Numbered from the stretch's first letter, positions 44,623-53,576 are shown. The stretch: 55,097 nucleotides of DNA from Verrucomicrobiales bacterium (GCA_028047635.1 JAOFXR010000016.1:1-55097); one strand, 5' to 3'. Made by a program: numbers and translations. The notes: a model not told the origin generated them from the sequence alone.

Positions 44623-47319
44623 TTAGTCCAGGTAGGCGAATTCGTTGAGATTAAAGAGAACGAGGCAAAGGTGTGCGAGGCCTCTCGTTTCCGCGTCCAC
44701 TTTTCCCGGAGTCAAATCCGGTTGATAGATTTCAAAGGCGGGCATGATCTCGATGAAGTCGTAAGGCTCGCCTGTCTTCTCCGCCATTACGGTTCGCTTG
44801 ATCTCCGTCTGGAAAACTTTCTCCACGTATTCCTTTCCCGACTCCTCATCTATCGCCTCTTTCCAATGCGCAAGAGAGGCGGCCAATTCACCTTCCGTCG
44901 CCCTCCTTCCAAGGCTCAGATGAAAAGCGCGATGAATGGCTTTTTCCTGATTGTTGGTCTCCTTGAGAACGCGATTGGCAAGGGCGGTGGCGCGCTCAAG
45001 TATTTCTTCCGAATTGAACAATGTCAGGGCCTGAGGAGCGACCGTAGACGTCTCTCTGAGTTCACAGGAATTATCCGGCCCGGGCTGATTGAACGTTTCG
45101 TAAAAAGGATCTCTTAATCCCCGCATTTTCTCCGCGTAGATACTGCGCCGATTCCTTTGTTGAGGCAGCGGATCCGGCTCATACACAGAAGCAGTTCCGC
45201 CCATAATTTGACGGGGCTGAAACGCCACCTCGACATTCACATCAGGACGAGCCGGAATACCACCCACCTGATAACTGAGCTCGCCACTCGTCGCGAGCAT
45301 CGCATCCCGAAATTCCTCTGCGGTGAGGCGCCTCGGAAGAAAGGCCGCATAGAGAGCCTGCTTCGGATCCTTCTCAGCCAACGCCTCCGGTTGCGGATGC
45401 TTCGAGCTTCGACGGTAGGCGTCAGAAGTAACGATCATTTCATTCAACCGCTTGATCGACCAATCATTCTCCATGAACCAATTGGCAAGATAGTCGAGCA
45501 GCTCGGGATGAGTTGGCGGCGCTCCGGTTCCTCCAAAATTATTCGGATTCCCTGCGATTCCTTTTCCAAAATGCCAGGCCCAGATGCGGTTCACGAGGAC
45601 TCTCGCGGTGAGGGGATTTTTTTCACTGACAATCCACTCGGCAAGAGCAAGGCGTCGCTTCCCTTTTCCATCGGGAAAAGAGAGTTCATCCATTGCTCCC
45701 AACGAATCAGCCGCACTGAGTGCTCCAGGCGAAACGGGATCCGTCGGCGAAAAGGCATTGCCACCCGCAAGAATCGCCGCCTGTTCCAGCTCCCCTTTTT
45801 TCCAGATACCTTCACCGGGATGATTGATCCGGTTGCTCACGTTCTTAATTTCGATCGTGTTTCCCGTGTAGACCGAAAAGGCGATTGGCCTGGTGCGATC
45901 CAGCTCCCACTGATGCCGTGAAATATTTTTCTTCATCCGGCCGAGGGACGCTTCATCTCCGGGATCAAGACCGTTATCACCGACCTTCGCATCGCCGGAC
46001 TCTTTCTTTTTCTGATTATTAACCTTCGCCTGAAGCGCTTTGTGCTGTTGCTGATAGGATGCCAGCTTTGCTTTGACCCACTGATCCGACTCGTTGAACC
46101 ACCCCTTGTTCTCCTTTTCCAGAAAGGGAGCTTCCCGGTCCGCAAACTGGGTCGTCGAAAAGACCGCCATCATGCTGTAGTAATCACGAGTCGGCAGCGG
46201 ATCGAACTTGTGATCGTGGCACTTGGCACATTGCATCGCATGAGCCAGAAAAACCTGCCCCGTCGCGTCAGTGACATCATCGAGCCACTGCTGCCGGGTC
46301 TCGCGAAAGACGCTCATTCCTGTCTGTTCCCACGGGCCCATTCGCAGAAACCCCGTCGCTACCAATTTTTCAGGATCGCTCTCATCCATTTCATCGCCGG
46401 CGATCTGCTCTTTTACGAACGCGTTGTAGGGTTTGTCTTCATTAAAGGACCGAACCACGTAGTCCCGATAACGCCACGCGTTCGGTCTCGTGTAATCGTT
46501 CGCAAAACCCGCCGTATCGGCATAACGAGTCACGTCGAGCCACTGTCTTCCGAAGTGTTCCCCGTATTGGGGTGTCGCCATCAATGCTGCAGCCAATTCT
46601 TTCACGGCCTGATTTTGATCAGCAGAATACGCTGCCTTGAAATCTTCCACCTGCTTCGGTTTCGGAGGCAATCCGGTAAGGCCAAAGCTAATACGCCGCG
46701 CCAATTCGAGGGCATTCGCAGCAGGAGCGGCTTCGAGGCCTGCCTCTTTCAGTTTCCTGCTGATAAAATAGTCGACGGGATTTTCGCCTTCAGGAACCTC
46801 GGCCACTTTCAGCGGTCGATACGCCCAGAGTTTTTCTGTTTCGTAACGTCGGTTCTGCCAATCGTCTGAGAGAGCCTTCGAGGTCACGACTTGCTCCCCC
46901 TCGGCATACTGCTCCTGAATGAGAGCGACCCGCTCATCATCCACCCAGGGAGCGCCTTCATTGATCCAGTCCCGGATCGACCAGCGCTGCGCCTCTGTCA
47001 GTTGATCTGCCTCTTTCGGTGGCATTTCGTAATCCTCTTCCGTTCGAGTCGTGAGAACGTAAAGAAAACTCTCTTCCCCTTTTCCAGCAATGAGCACGTC
47101 CTCCGCGAAATAATCACCGCCTTTTAGAATTGCCTCGCGAGTCCGCATATCAAACTCCCCCTTAATCTTGTCAGGTTCATCGCCATGACAGGCATTGCAC
47201 TTTTCAGCAAAGAGAGGCTTCACCTCCAGAGCGAAAAGCTTTTCTCCCTCGCTCGGTTCTTCCGCGCATAAAGAACCAACTAACAAAACAAGAATTAATA
47301 AAGTGAAAGTGATCTTCAT
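44623..47319 (-). CDS. PSD1 protein (planctomycete cytochrome c, DUF1549, DUF1553)
   Basis: The 898-residue protein has a signal peptide (LLILVLLVGSLCA), a planctomycete cytochrome c domain with CNACHGDE (Cys41, Cys44, His45), then DUF1549 with LARRISFGLTGLPP and CAKCHDHKFDPL (a second CxxCH), and DUF1553 with RVLVNRIWAWHFGKGI and APTHPELLDYLA-like text. It overlaps the FecR/LamG gene by four bases and lies two bases upstream of the DUF1501 gene, forming a cassette. The role is not established. A redox or carbohydrate-related function is suggested by haem motifs and by genomic company. Confidence 0.93.
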   Translation of the reverse strand: MKITFTLLILVLLVGSLCAEEPSEGEKLFALEVKPLFAEKCNACHGDEPDKIKGEFDMRTREAILKGGDYFAEDVLIAGKGEESFLYVLTTRTEEDYEMPPKEADQLTEAQRWSIRDWINEGAPWVDDERVALIQEQYAEGEQVVTSKALSDDWQNRRYETEKLWAYRPLKVAEVPEGENPVDYFISRKLKEAGLEAAPAANALELARRISFGLTGLPPKPKQVEDFKAAYSADQNQAVKELAAALMATPQYGEHFGRQWLDVTRYADTAGFANDYTRPNAWRYRDYVVRSFNEDKPYNAFVKEQIAGDEMDESDPEKLVATGFLRMGPWEQTGMSVFRETRQQWLDDVTDATGQVFLAHAMQCAKCHDHKFDPLPTRDYYSMMAVFSTTQFADREAPFLEKENKGWFNESDQWVKAKLASYQQQHKALQAKVNNQKKKESGDAKVGDNGLDPGDEASLGRMKKNISRHQWELDRTRPIAFSVYTGNTIEIKNVSNRINHPGEGIWKKGELEQAAILAGGNAFSPTDPVSPGALSAADSLGAMDELSFPDGKGKRRLALAEWIVSEKNPLTARVLVNRIWAWHFGKGIAGNPNNFGGTGAPPTHPELLDYLANWFMENDWSIKRLNEMIVTSDAYRRSSKHPQPEALAEKDPKQALYAAFLPRRLTAEEFRDAMLATSGELSYQVGGIPARPDVNVEVAFQPRQIMGGTASVYEPDPLPQQRNRRSIYAEKMRGLRDPFYETFNQPGPDNSCELRETSTVAPQALTLFNSEEILERATALANRVLKETNNQEKAIHRAFHLSLGRRATEGELAASLAHWKEAIDEESGKEYVEKVFQTEIKRTVMAEKTGEPYDFIEIMPAFEIYQPDLTPGKVDAETRGLAHLCLVLFNLNEFAYLD

Positions 47320-48863
47320 TGGGGATTTCCAATTGTGTACATTTCTAAAATCTCGGCAGGATCTAAAGCATCGGCAAAAATCGCAAATTCGTCGATACGC
47401 CCATTCAGGTTACGAATCGCGAACCATTCGTTATCCGGGGTATTGGGAAAACCCCAGTTCCCGAGTTCTCCGGAACCAAACCGGGTTGTATCAATCCGAT
47501 ATTTCGCTCCGATGGGGTGATCAAAAATCATTTCACCGTTCGCATAGTGAACCACCTTCTGTTTTTCCAAATCAAGCGTCACCGCGAGGTGCAGCCATTG
47601 ACCACTTTTTGAAATATCCCAAACCACGGGAGAGAGAGATTTAAAATTCACTTTCGGACTATGAAGAAAAGAGAAGAGCACCCGCCCGTCTTTCTGTAAC
47701 TGCCAGTGGCACTCCCCGGGCTGATAACTATCAGCGAGATATAGGCCGTTATACTGGCGATCCAAAGAATCGATTCGCACCCAGCAGGCAAAGGTGAGTG
47801 ATTCATATTCACCCGGTATCGCAAGACGGACCCGGCTCCCTGTCGGGGTGAATTCCACCGCACCTTTTCCGACGCCAGTCCATCGCCCTTCGACACGATT
47901 CGCGCCCACAATGGCCCCATCCATCTCGGATCCCGTCGGTGCTTCATTGAACAAACGGCGTCGTGAGAGATCCGGATTCTCCATCGGAAAATAAGCGATT
48001 AGCCGTTCATTCCGGCTCAACTGGCGACTGAATCGCTGCCACACCGCAAACTTCGATTCAACAGACTCTATGACTTCCTCATTGAGATCTGACGTGCTGA
48101 GAAACGATTCCACATCGGCCGGGAATCGGGCATCACTTTTACCTGCCTCTCCTCCGTAAAATGTCTGAACCGCTCCGCCTGAGTCGTGAACCTCAACCTC
48201 GCCCTCAAAAACATGCACCTCAGGAAAGCCAGCATCACCGACCTCCAATCCAAACTCCGTTCCCAAATCAACCACCTTTCCGTTCGGTGTATCAATAACA
48301 AATCCTCTCGCTGCGGGGGGAACGCTCGCTCGCAACTTCCCACTATGACAAAACGCCTCAGAGGCTGAGAGAATCTCAAGCTTCCCCGGCCCTTCCATCA
48401 CCAAGGTAGCTCCACCAAAAAATTCAACCTGCAGTGATCCGCTTTCGAGTTGAAGACTCCCTTTCGGAACAATACTGCCGACCTCAAAGCCTTCGTTCGC
48501 CCAGACCGGATCAACCGTTCGCGTGAGAACGGCAAATCCATGCGCCATCGGTTCAGTATTTTCACGAAGGGTGAGAGCAAAAAAGCTGAGCGCACTGATC
48601 GCCACGGCAGCAGCCACTGCGAGCCACGGAACAATCGAGGGCAGGTTGCGCCGCCCAACCATAGCACTCACTGTATTCAGCGCGTCTGCCACGAGAACGT
48701 TTCCCTCCTCCATCAAACCAGCATCCAGCTGGCTATAGCGAATCAATTCGCTGCGTCTCTCCGCGGACGACTTCAATGCTTCCTGAAAAACCGCGAACTC
48801 CTTCTTGCTCAGCATCTCATTCAGATACTTGTCTAACAGTGTCAAAAAATCGGAATCGTTCAT
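47316..48863 (-). CDS. FecR-domain, LamG-domain membrane protein
   Basis: The 515-residue protein has a cytoplasmic N-terminal part (FLTLLDKYLNEMLSKKEFAVF) that resembles anti-sigma regions, one membrane helix (about 77-99), a FecR-type domain (VPKGSLQLESGSLQVEFFGG and DTPNGKVVDLGTEFGLEV) and a C-terminal concanavalin A-like LamG domain from about 310. It overlaps the sigma factor gene by four bases and the PSD1 gene by four bases. Such a layout suggests a trans-envelope anti-sigma factor, where LamG binds a glycan and controls the sigma factor. That is the usual inference, but a signal has not been identified here. Confidence 0.88.
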   Translation of the reverse strand: MNDSDFLTLLDKYLNEMLSKKEFAVFQEALKSSAERRSELIRYSQLDAGLMEEGNVLVADALNTVSAMVGRRNLPSIVPWLAVAAAVAISALSFFALTLRENTEPMAHGFAVLTRTVDPVWANEGFEVGSIVPKGSLQLESGSLQVEFFGGATLVMEGPGKLEILSASEAFCHSGKLRASVPPAARGFVIDTPNGKVVDLGTEFGLEVGDAGFPEVHVFEGEVEVHDSGGAVQTFYGGEAGKSDARFPADVESFLSTSDLNEEVIESVESKFAVWQRFSRQLSRNERLIAYFPMENPDLSRRRLFNEAPTGSEMDGAIVGANRVEGRWTGVGKGAVEFTPTGSRVRLAIPGEYESLTFACWVRIDSLDRQYNGLYLADSYQPGECHWQLQKDGRVLFSFLHSPKVNFKSLSPVVWDISKSGQWLHLAVTLDLEKQKVVHYANGEMIFDHPIGAKYRIDTTRFGSGELGNWGFPNTPDNEWFAIRNLNGRIDEFAIFADALDPAEILEMYTIGNPQ

Positions 48864-49402
48864 TGCACGCTCCCTTCCTGACTCGCCACTTCCGCTTCAA
48901 TGCACACCATAAGGCTCTCTCTCGTTCTTCGGAGCTTTTTATAAAAACCAGTCGCGGAACTCCCAATCCTTTCAGCGACCTCATTCAGCTTCACGCCGGG
49001 TTCGTAAGCGGCAACCACAACCCGTCGAAGATCATCCGGAAGCTTCTTAAGACATTGATCAAGCGCGCGGCGATGGAGGATCAACTTCTCGCACTCAGCA
49101 TCCGTTTCATCAGCCAACATCGAAATGAGATCATCATCAAAGACATGCCGGTCGCGGGCGCGGTCCCGCTTCCAGGTCAGAACTTCAAACCGTGCAACAA
49201 CACTCGCCCAACTCATGAAATTCGTCTTGGGATCAAAGTCAGAAAACTTTCGCCACAACACGAGCCCTGTATTCTGCATCACATCATCCACATCATCCCA
49301 GGAATAGACGAGGGAACGCACAAATCGCCGGAGCCCCGGTTCGTGCTTGCTGAACAGCTTCACAAACTGCTCATAGTGGTTATTCTCTGACTCCAGACTC
49401 AT
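48860..49402 (-). CDS. RNA polymerase sigma-70 factor, Rhodopirellula/Verrucomicrobium type (ECF)
   Basis: The 180-residue protein has an ECF sigma layout: region 2 with HEPGLRRFVRSLVYSWDDVDDVMQNTGLVLWRKF (residues about 18-55) and region 4 with KLNEVAERIGSSATGFYKKLRRTRESL near the end. The SWDDVDDVMQNT segment is typical of the Rhodopirellula/Verrucomicrobium sigma family. It starts at the ATG at 49400-49402; the longer frame begins with GTG at 49444 and is less likely. It overlaps the FecR/LamG gene by four bases. This sigma factor probably controls its own cassette and is held back by the membrane FecR/LamG protein. Confidence 0.9.
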   Translation of the reverse strand: MSLESENNHYEQFVKLFSKHEPGLRRFVRSLVYSWDDVDDVMQNTGLVLWRKFSDFDPKTNFMSWASVVARFEVLTWKRDRARDRHVFDDDLISMLADETDAECEKLILHRRALDQCLKKLPDDLRRVVVAAYEPGVKLNEVAERIGSSATGFYKKLRRTRESLMVCIEAEVASQEGSVQ

Positions 49403-49463
49403 CTTTCTAACAATAGAACTCCACCAGTATGAAAAATTGCCCACTTTTTTCGAGATTTTTCAC

Positions 49464-49889
49464 ATGAATGCTTCCCGCAAACTAATTCTCGCTGTCGCCG
49501 AGCTCCACCGTCGTGGATTTGAAAAGCTTCGCATCGAAGCGGGCCTTTCCCCCAGCGGCTGCCATTGGCGCTATCGACTTGTCACAAAAGACGGCCAAAC
49601 AAAGGGACCTTCCGGCTCACTCACCAACCAACTGCATATGAGCTGGGAGGACACTCCGGACTCAAGCCCCGAACAACTTGCTGATATCATCACCTCGAAA
49701 TTTCCCGATCTTGTTGACGCAGCGAAAGGCACAGACCAAGCCTACAAGAACTGGCTTTCAGAAATTATCGAAGAAAGCACGCCTGATGGACTCTTTATTG
49801 AACTGTGGGACTCTTACGATGGGCCGTGCAAAGACGTACGCCTGATCAGCTGCCAATCAGAACGCCGATTTCCGCAGGCACCGTTGTAA
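49464..49889 (+). CDS. Conserved-looking small protein of unknown function
   Basis: The 141-residue protein starts at the ATG at 49464-49466; an upstream TTG frame is less likely. It has no signal peptide or membrane segment. The opening helix LILAVAELHRRGFEKLRIEAG is followed by strand-like segments (HWRYRLVT) and the SWEDTPDSSPEQLADIITSKFPDL region, and the end WDSYDGPCKDVRLISC. I recognise no family. It is transcribed away from the sigma factor gene, with 61 bases between the starts. A cytoplasmic, single-domain protein is all that can be said. Confidence 0.6.
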   Translation: MNASRKLILAVAELHRRGFEKLRIEAGLSPSGCHWRYRLVTKDGQTKGPSGSLTNQLHMSWEDTPDSSPEQLADIITSKFPDLVDAAKGTDQAYKNWLSEIIEESTPDGLFIELWDSYDGPCKDVRLISCQSERRFPQAPL

Positions 49890-49931
49890 CGCCGAGGGAA
49901 TTACTTGCTAAAGCACGAAAAGAGCGACTCA

Positions 49932-50387
49932 ATGAGAAACGCTTTGAAATCAATCTTTCCCATTCTCGCTGGAATTTCACTCATCGTTCTGCCTTCCTGC
50001 AAAACGACGGAAGTGGCGCAACTCGTGCCATTTCAGTCAGATGGCTGCACCAGTTTTCCGGATGGCCCCAAAGAGGATCCCAAACGTTGGTGCTTTGCCT
50101 GCGATCATCACGATTTCACTTACTGGCAGGGAGGCTCCTTCGCAGATCGCCTCGCCGCTGACAAAAAGTTGAAGGCGGAGATCAGCGAGACAGGTCATCC
50201 TATTGCTGCCGCGGTCGCCTTTGCAGGGATTCGCGTCGGTGGCTCCCCTCTTCTACCGACTCCGTGGCGTTGGGGATACGGCTGGAAGCAATTCCCGCGC
50301 ACCTACGGGACACTCACGGAAGAAGAGTCAGGGCTCGTCAGTAAAGCAAGGCCTGCGGCACTTGAAAGCATCAGGCGACAACCCTGA
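49932..50387 (+). CDS. Phospholipase A2-like lipoprotein
   Basis: The 151-residue protein starts at the ATG at 49932-49934 and has a lipoprotein signal (ILAGISLIVLPSC, lipid Cys23). The segment CFACDHHDFTYWQGG (Cys57, His60, Asp61, Tyr64) matches the C-x2-HD-x2-Y core of phospholipase A2-type active sites. The segment with RLAADKKL after it also fits bacterial relatives. It follows the other small gene by 42 bases, so the pair is probably co-transcribed. Its end overlaps the convergent DUF2207-like remnant by 17 bases. The activity is suggested by the motif only. Confidence 0.65.
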   Translation: MRNALKSIFPILAGISLIVLPSCKTTEVAQLVPFQSDGCTSFPDGPKEDPKRWCFACDHHDFTYWQGGSFADRLAADKKLKAEISETGHPIAAAVAFAGIRVGGSPLLPTPWRWGYGWKQFPRTYGTLTEEESGLVSKARPAALESIRRQP

Positions 50388-51206
50388 TCGCTCGCCTTTT
50401 TCCAAAAATCCTCACGACGACGAAACTGAGGAGACCGCAAAGGAGAACGGCAGCGAACAACGTCATAGGCAACCGCGGATGCTGAATGATTACCTGGCTC
50501 CATTGACTCCGCGAGGCAAAAGAGTCAGCCGGCCAGACCGCATTGATAAAAAAAGAGCGGTCGTTTTTCATGACTCCGAGAGTCTCAACTCGCAAGCCGC
50601 CGTTTACCTGCTTTGTCTCATACCCTGCCTGAGAACTCTCAATTCCCGTCACCGAAGAAGAATATCGCTCGAGAGACATCCCTTCCGGAAACTTTAGATG
50701 AGCGACTGCCTTTTCGATGGTAATCCCCTGAAGGCGACGACCATGTCGAAAGCCCCCATGAAGTGATTCCCGGCTTTTTTCCAATCCCCCTGCATCGAAT
50801 ACTTAACTCGGTAACGGTGATTACCCGGATCGAGGAGTCGATCCTTTCCTCCCAGAAAAAGATTCGTCTCAAACTCTCCCTCTTTTTGAAGATAGCTCTC
50901 CGGCTGACCATTTCGCCATACCCCGGTTACTTCCATCCCTTTGTGAAGGACCAGACCAAGCGGTCCACGATACACCTGAAGAAAATTCAGACATGGCCCC
51001 CGCTTTACCGAAATCCCCTCTGAGACGAGGTCAAATTCGATATCCACATCGACTTTGCCATCACGTTTGATGGTGTGAGTTGACTCAAGAGAGAGAATCC
51101 GCTCTCCATTTGGGGCAAGGACCACAGGATCGTGGGACTCATGTGCAATCAATGCCGGAGAAATCAAAATAAGGCCGAGGCTCAGCCATGTCGTAGTTAG
51201 TCTCAC
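50371..51206 (-). pseudogene. DUF2207-like membrane protein, frameshifted and short
   Basis: The first frame (51206 to 50694) has a GTG start, a signal peptide (SLGLILISPALIA) and a segment like the DUF2207 N-terminal domain: VTGVWRNGQPESYL, LGGKDRLLDPGNHRYRVKYS. Before its stop, homology passes to a second frame (50784 to 50371): GITIEKAVAHLKFPEGMS, AVWPADSFA, then one helix (LPMTLFAAVLLCGLLSFVVV). A one- or two-base change between about 50700 and 50780, perhaps in the GGGGG tract, would join them. Full DUF2207 proteins are about twice this length. The family call is from pattern memory. Confidence 0.5.
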
Positions 51207-51279
51207 AGAGTGAAGATAAAGGTGAACTGGTATCTCGCGACTCTTTTGTTATAATAATTACGACTATTATTAGCTCTGA

Positions 51280-51969
51280 TTAACGAATTCGATAGCCCAC
51301 CCCTCGCACTGTTTCCACGATTTCAGGATTGGCAGGGTCGAGTTCGAGTCGCTTCCTTAGTCGAACCATATGCTGATCGAGCGTTCGCGACTCAGGGTAA
51401 TAATCGATTCCCCAACAATGATCGAAAATCTGATCCCGCTGAACCGCCTCTCCGACGTGCTCGTGGAGAAAACCCAAAATGGAAATCTCACGGGGAGACA
51501 GCTCAATCTCTTCGCCTGACGACTCGCGCACCGCACAAAGCCGCGAAGGGTAAACCGTGACCAGATCACGAATCCGGAAACTCTGAATTTCCGAATCACC
51601 GCCCCCTTTATCAGAACGCCGCAACACCGAACGAATCCGGGCGATGAGCTCGTGCTTCCCGAAAGGCTTCCGAATGAAGTCATCGGCACCGAGTTCCAAA
51701 CCGACGACCACATCAATCTCTTCGTTTTTGGCTGAAAGGAATAAAATCGGAAGCGACTTATCTGATTCGCGAATGTGCCGACAGACTTCAAAGCCATCCT
51801 TTTCCGGCATCATAATATCGAGACAAACCAAATCCGGTTTTTCAGCCTCCCACATTTGAATCGCCTCGTTCCCATTCTTGGCAAGGAGCGTCGAAAACCC
51901 TTCACCGGACAAACAGGCCTCGATCGAATCGAGCGAAACAGGATCGTCTTCTGCGATGAGAATTTTCAT
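51280..51969 (-). CDS. Two-component response regulator, OmpR/PhoB type
   Basis: The 229-residue protein has a receiver domain with the acidic pair Asp8-Asp9, phosphoacceptor Asp51 in LVCLDIMMPEKDG, Ser79 and Lys101, and a winged-helix DNA-binding domain (ELSPREISILGFLHEHVGEAV, RTLDQHMVRLRKRLE, IVETVRGVGYRI). All key residues are present. It starts one base after the histidine kinase stop, so the two are co-translated. Its target genes are unknown; the secretin-like genes lie upstream of the kinase and may be related. Confidence 0.95.
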   Translation of the reverse strand: MKILIAEDDPVSLDSIEACLSGEGFSTLLAKNGNEAIQMWEAEKPDLVCLDIMMPEKDGFEVCRHIRESDKSLPILFLSAKNEEIDVVVGLELGADDFIRKPFGKHELIARIRSVLRRSDKGGGDSEIQSFRIRDLVTVYPSRLCAVRESSGEEIELSPREISILGFLHEHVGEAVQRDQIFDHCWGIDYYPESRTLDQHMVRLRKRLELDPANPEIVETVRGVGYRIR

Positions 51970-51970
51970 T

Positions 51971-53176
51971 TTACGATGCGATGCTTACGATGTTTTTCGC
52001 CGTTTTTGGCAATGTCAGAACGAAGCAAGCGCCCTCGCCCCGTCGCTCAAAATCGATCTCGAGCGAGCCATTCATGCTTTCAGCGAGATCCCTCGCAATT
52101 GCCAATCCCAGCCCTGTCCCCGAAACGCCTTCTTTCGTCGCTTCACTGAGGCGTTCAAAAGGGCGAAAAACCTTTGCCGCATCTGATCGCGGAATACCGG
52201 GGCCACTATCGATCACCGACAGAACCGCGGCGTCATTCATCTCCGAAACGCCCATGACAAACTCCAATGAACCTCCGGCCGCCGCATATTTTTCCACGTT
52301 GGAAATGAGATTGCTAATGATTTGCATCAAGGCATCCCGATCAGCTACCACCAAATCCGAACCACTGAGATCTCCTCTCACCACCCTGATATGCTTGCGA
52401 CTCAAAGTCGGACCAAACTGATCAAGAACCGCATCAATCATCTCAACCATCGAACAGGGCACCGCTCGCAAGGTCTGCCCGGGCTCATCCTGAGTGTCCT
52501 TGAGCTTATCTCGACGCGAGAAACAGAGAACATTTTCGAGAAGACGACTGAGACGTCCCGCCTCCTCCCTCACGAGGCCCAACCTCTTTGCTGCGATCCT
52601 GTTGCTCTCCTCTACTGAATCTTCTAACAAATCAACATTCAGGAGAATATTCGTCATCGGAGTTCTCAATTCATGCGAGACACGATTCACGAAAGAAACC
52701 CTCTGTTCAGCCAGTCGAACCGCTTGTAATTGTTGAGTAAATCCAAATACCCCCGCAAGCACGAGAACGACCGCGAGAGCCGATGCTCCGATCATCACAG
52801 GAAGATTGTAATTCGTCACCACTTCGGTCTGCGGATGGGAAACGACGCGCCATTCACCAAAGACCGAAGACACGGGAAGGATCAAATTAGGCGAAGAATC
52901 CTCCTCTACCGATCCCGCCGAGGCAATGAGTTGCTTCAACGGGCTTTCCACCGATGCGGTAATACCCGATGCTTGAACCGGGCCAAACACCTCCGGCGCC
53001 CAGGAAGCGAGCCAGTCATCAGCCGCATGAATCGCTGCCGCTTTCTCGATTCGCAAAACGAAAGCCGTGTCATCGTCCAACATCATCGCAAAATGAAGTT
53101 CGTAGCCGGGCCGATCCAACCACTGAAAGCCCGAGACAAAACAGCCCCTCTCCAAATCATCGAAATCAAGGATCAT
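51971..53176 (-). CDS. Sensor histidine kinase, C-terminal 401 residues (split frame)
   Basis: The frame holds the C-terminal part of a periplasmic sensor (1-126), a membrane helix (127-147), the dimerisation/phosphoacceptor region FVNRVSHELRTPMTN with His168, and the ATP-binding domain (LISNVEKYA, VIDSGPGIPRSD, GTGLGLAIARDLAES). It has no signal or first helix. Those are in the preceding frame (53166-53576), which ends in a run of nine G residues. With eight G, the two frames form one 534-residue two-helix sensor kinase. As sequenced, the ATG at 53174-53176 would start a kinase with no export signal for its sensor part. It is coupled to the response regulator gene by one base. Confidence 0.88.
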   Translation of the reverse strand: MILDFDDLERGCFVSGFQWLDRPGYELHFAMMLDDDTAFVLRIEKAAAIHAADDWLASWAPEVFGPVQASGITASVESPLKQLIASAGSVEEDSSPNLILPVSSVFGEWRVVSHPQTEVVTNYNLPVMIGASALAVVLVLAGVFGFTQQLQAVRLAEQRVSFVNRVSHELRTPMTNILLNVDLLEDSVEESNRIAAKRLGLVREEAGRLSRLLENVLCFSRRDKLKDTQDEPGQTLRAVPCSMVEMIDAVLDQFGPTLSRKHIRVVRGDLSGSDLVVADRDALMQIISNLISNVEKYAAAGGSLEFVMGVSEMNDAAVLSVIDSGPGIPRSDAAKVFRPFERLSEATKEGVSGTGLGLAIARDLAESMNGSLEIDFERRGEGACFVLTLPKTAKNIVSIAS

Positions 53177-53576
53177 GCCCCCCCCCTACGCCTTCATCAC
53201 CTTTTTTGACGGGGCGGGGTAAAGACACCGAGCGATCGGCACCTCTCAAGTCTAACAAAACAAAATCGCCCTCCCGCGGAACAATGATTGCCTGTTCCGC
53301 TCCCACGATCTCCCGACATTCCGAAGAAACCAATAGCGTGTTTCCACCCGAAGCGATTCGGGCACGAACCGCGAGGAGACGACTCTCGTAAAGGTCGTCA
53401 AGAGATCTCACTTCCTTCAACAGCTCACTCGTAAATCGAGAGAGCGGGGCACGATCCTGTTCGATCGTAACGACCTGGGATTCCCTCGCAAAGAGAAAAC
53501 CAAGCACCAGCACCGCCCCGGCCGAGATCAAAATCAGGGCTAAAATCCAAACAGGAGAGTGTCTCGCAGAGAACAT
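53166..53576 (-). CDS. N-terminal sensor part of the split histidine kinase
   Basis: The 136-residue frame starts at the ATG at 53574-53576. It has a membrane helix (about 9-30, WILALILISAGAVLVLGFLF) and a periplasmic segment (FTSELLKEVRSLDDLYESRL). It ends VKKGDEGVGGGHDP at a G tract, and it overlaps the kinase frame by 11 bases. The helix and sensor lack a partner in this frame, while the kinase frame lacks an N-terminus. This fits one gene broken by a one-base change in the tract. It could be real phase variation, a pseudogene or an assembly error. Confidence 0.75.
   Translation of the reverse strand: MFSARHSPVWILALILISAGAVLVLGFLFARESQVVTIEQDRAPLSRFTSELLKEVRSLDDLYESRLLAVRARIASGGNTLLVSSECREIVGAEQAIIVPREGDFVLLDLRGADRSVSLPRPVKKGDEGVGGGHDP
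53178..53186 (-). repeat. Nine-base G homopolymer at the kinase frame break
   Basis: The minus strand reads GTA then nine G residues and CATGATCC. Nine G sends the sensor frame to a stop nine bases later. Eight G keeps the frame open through VGGG and then Met-Ile-Leu-Asp of the kinase. The tract lies exactly where the two halves must join. Homopolymers of eight or more bases slip often in bacteria and are also error-prone in some sequencing chemistries. Confidence 0.8.

Noticed and set aside
51230-51279. AT-rich inverted repeat between the response regulator and the DUF2207-like remnant as a terminator
   Set aside because: The arms are six A/T bases with a seven-base loop and no T run, so the stem would be too weak.
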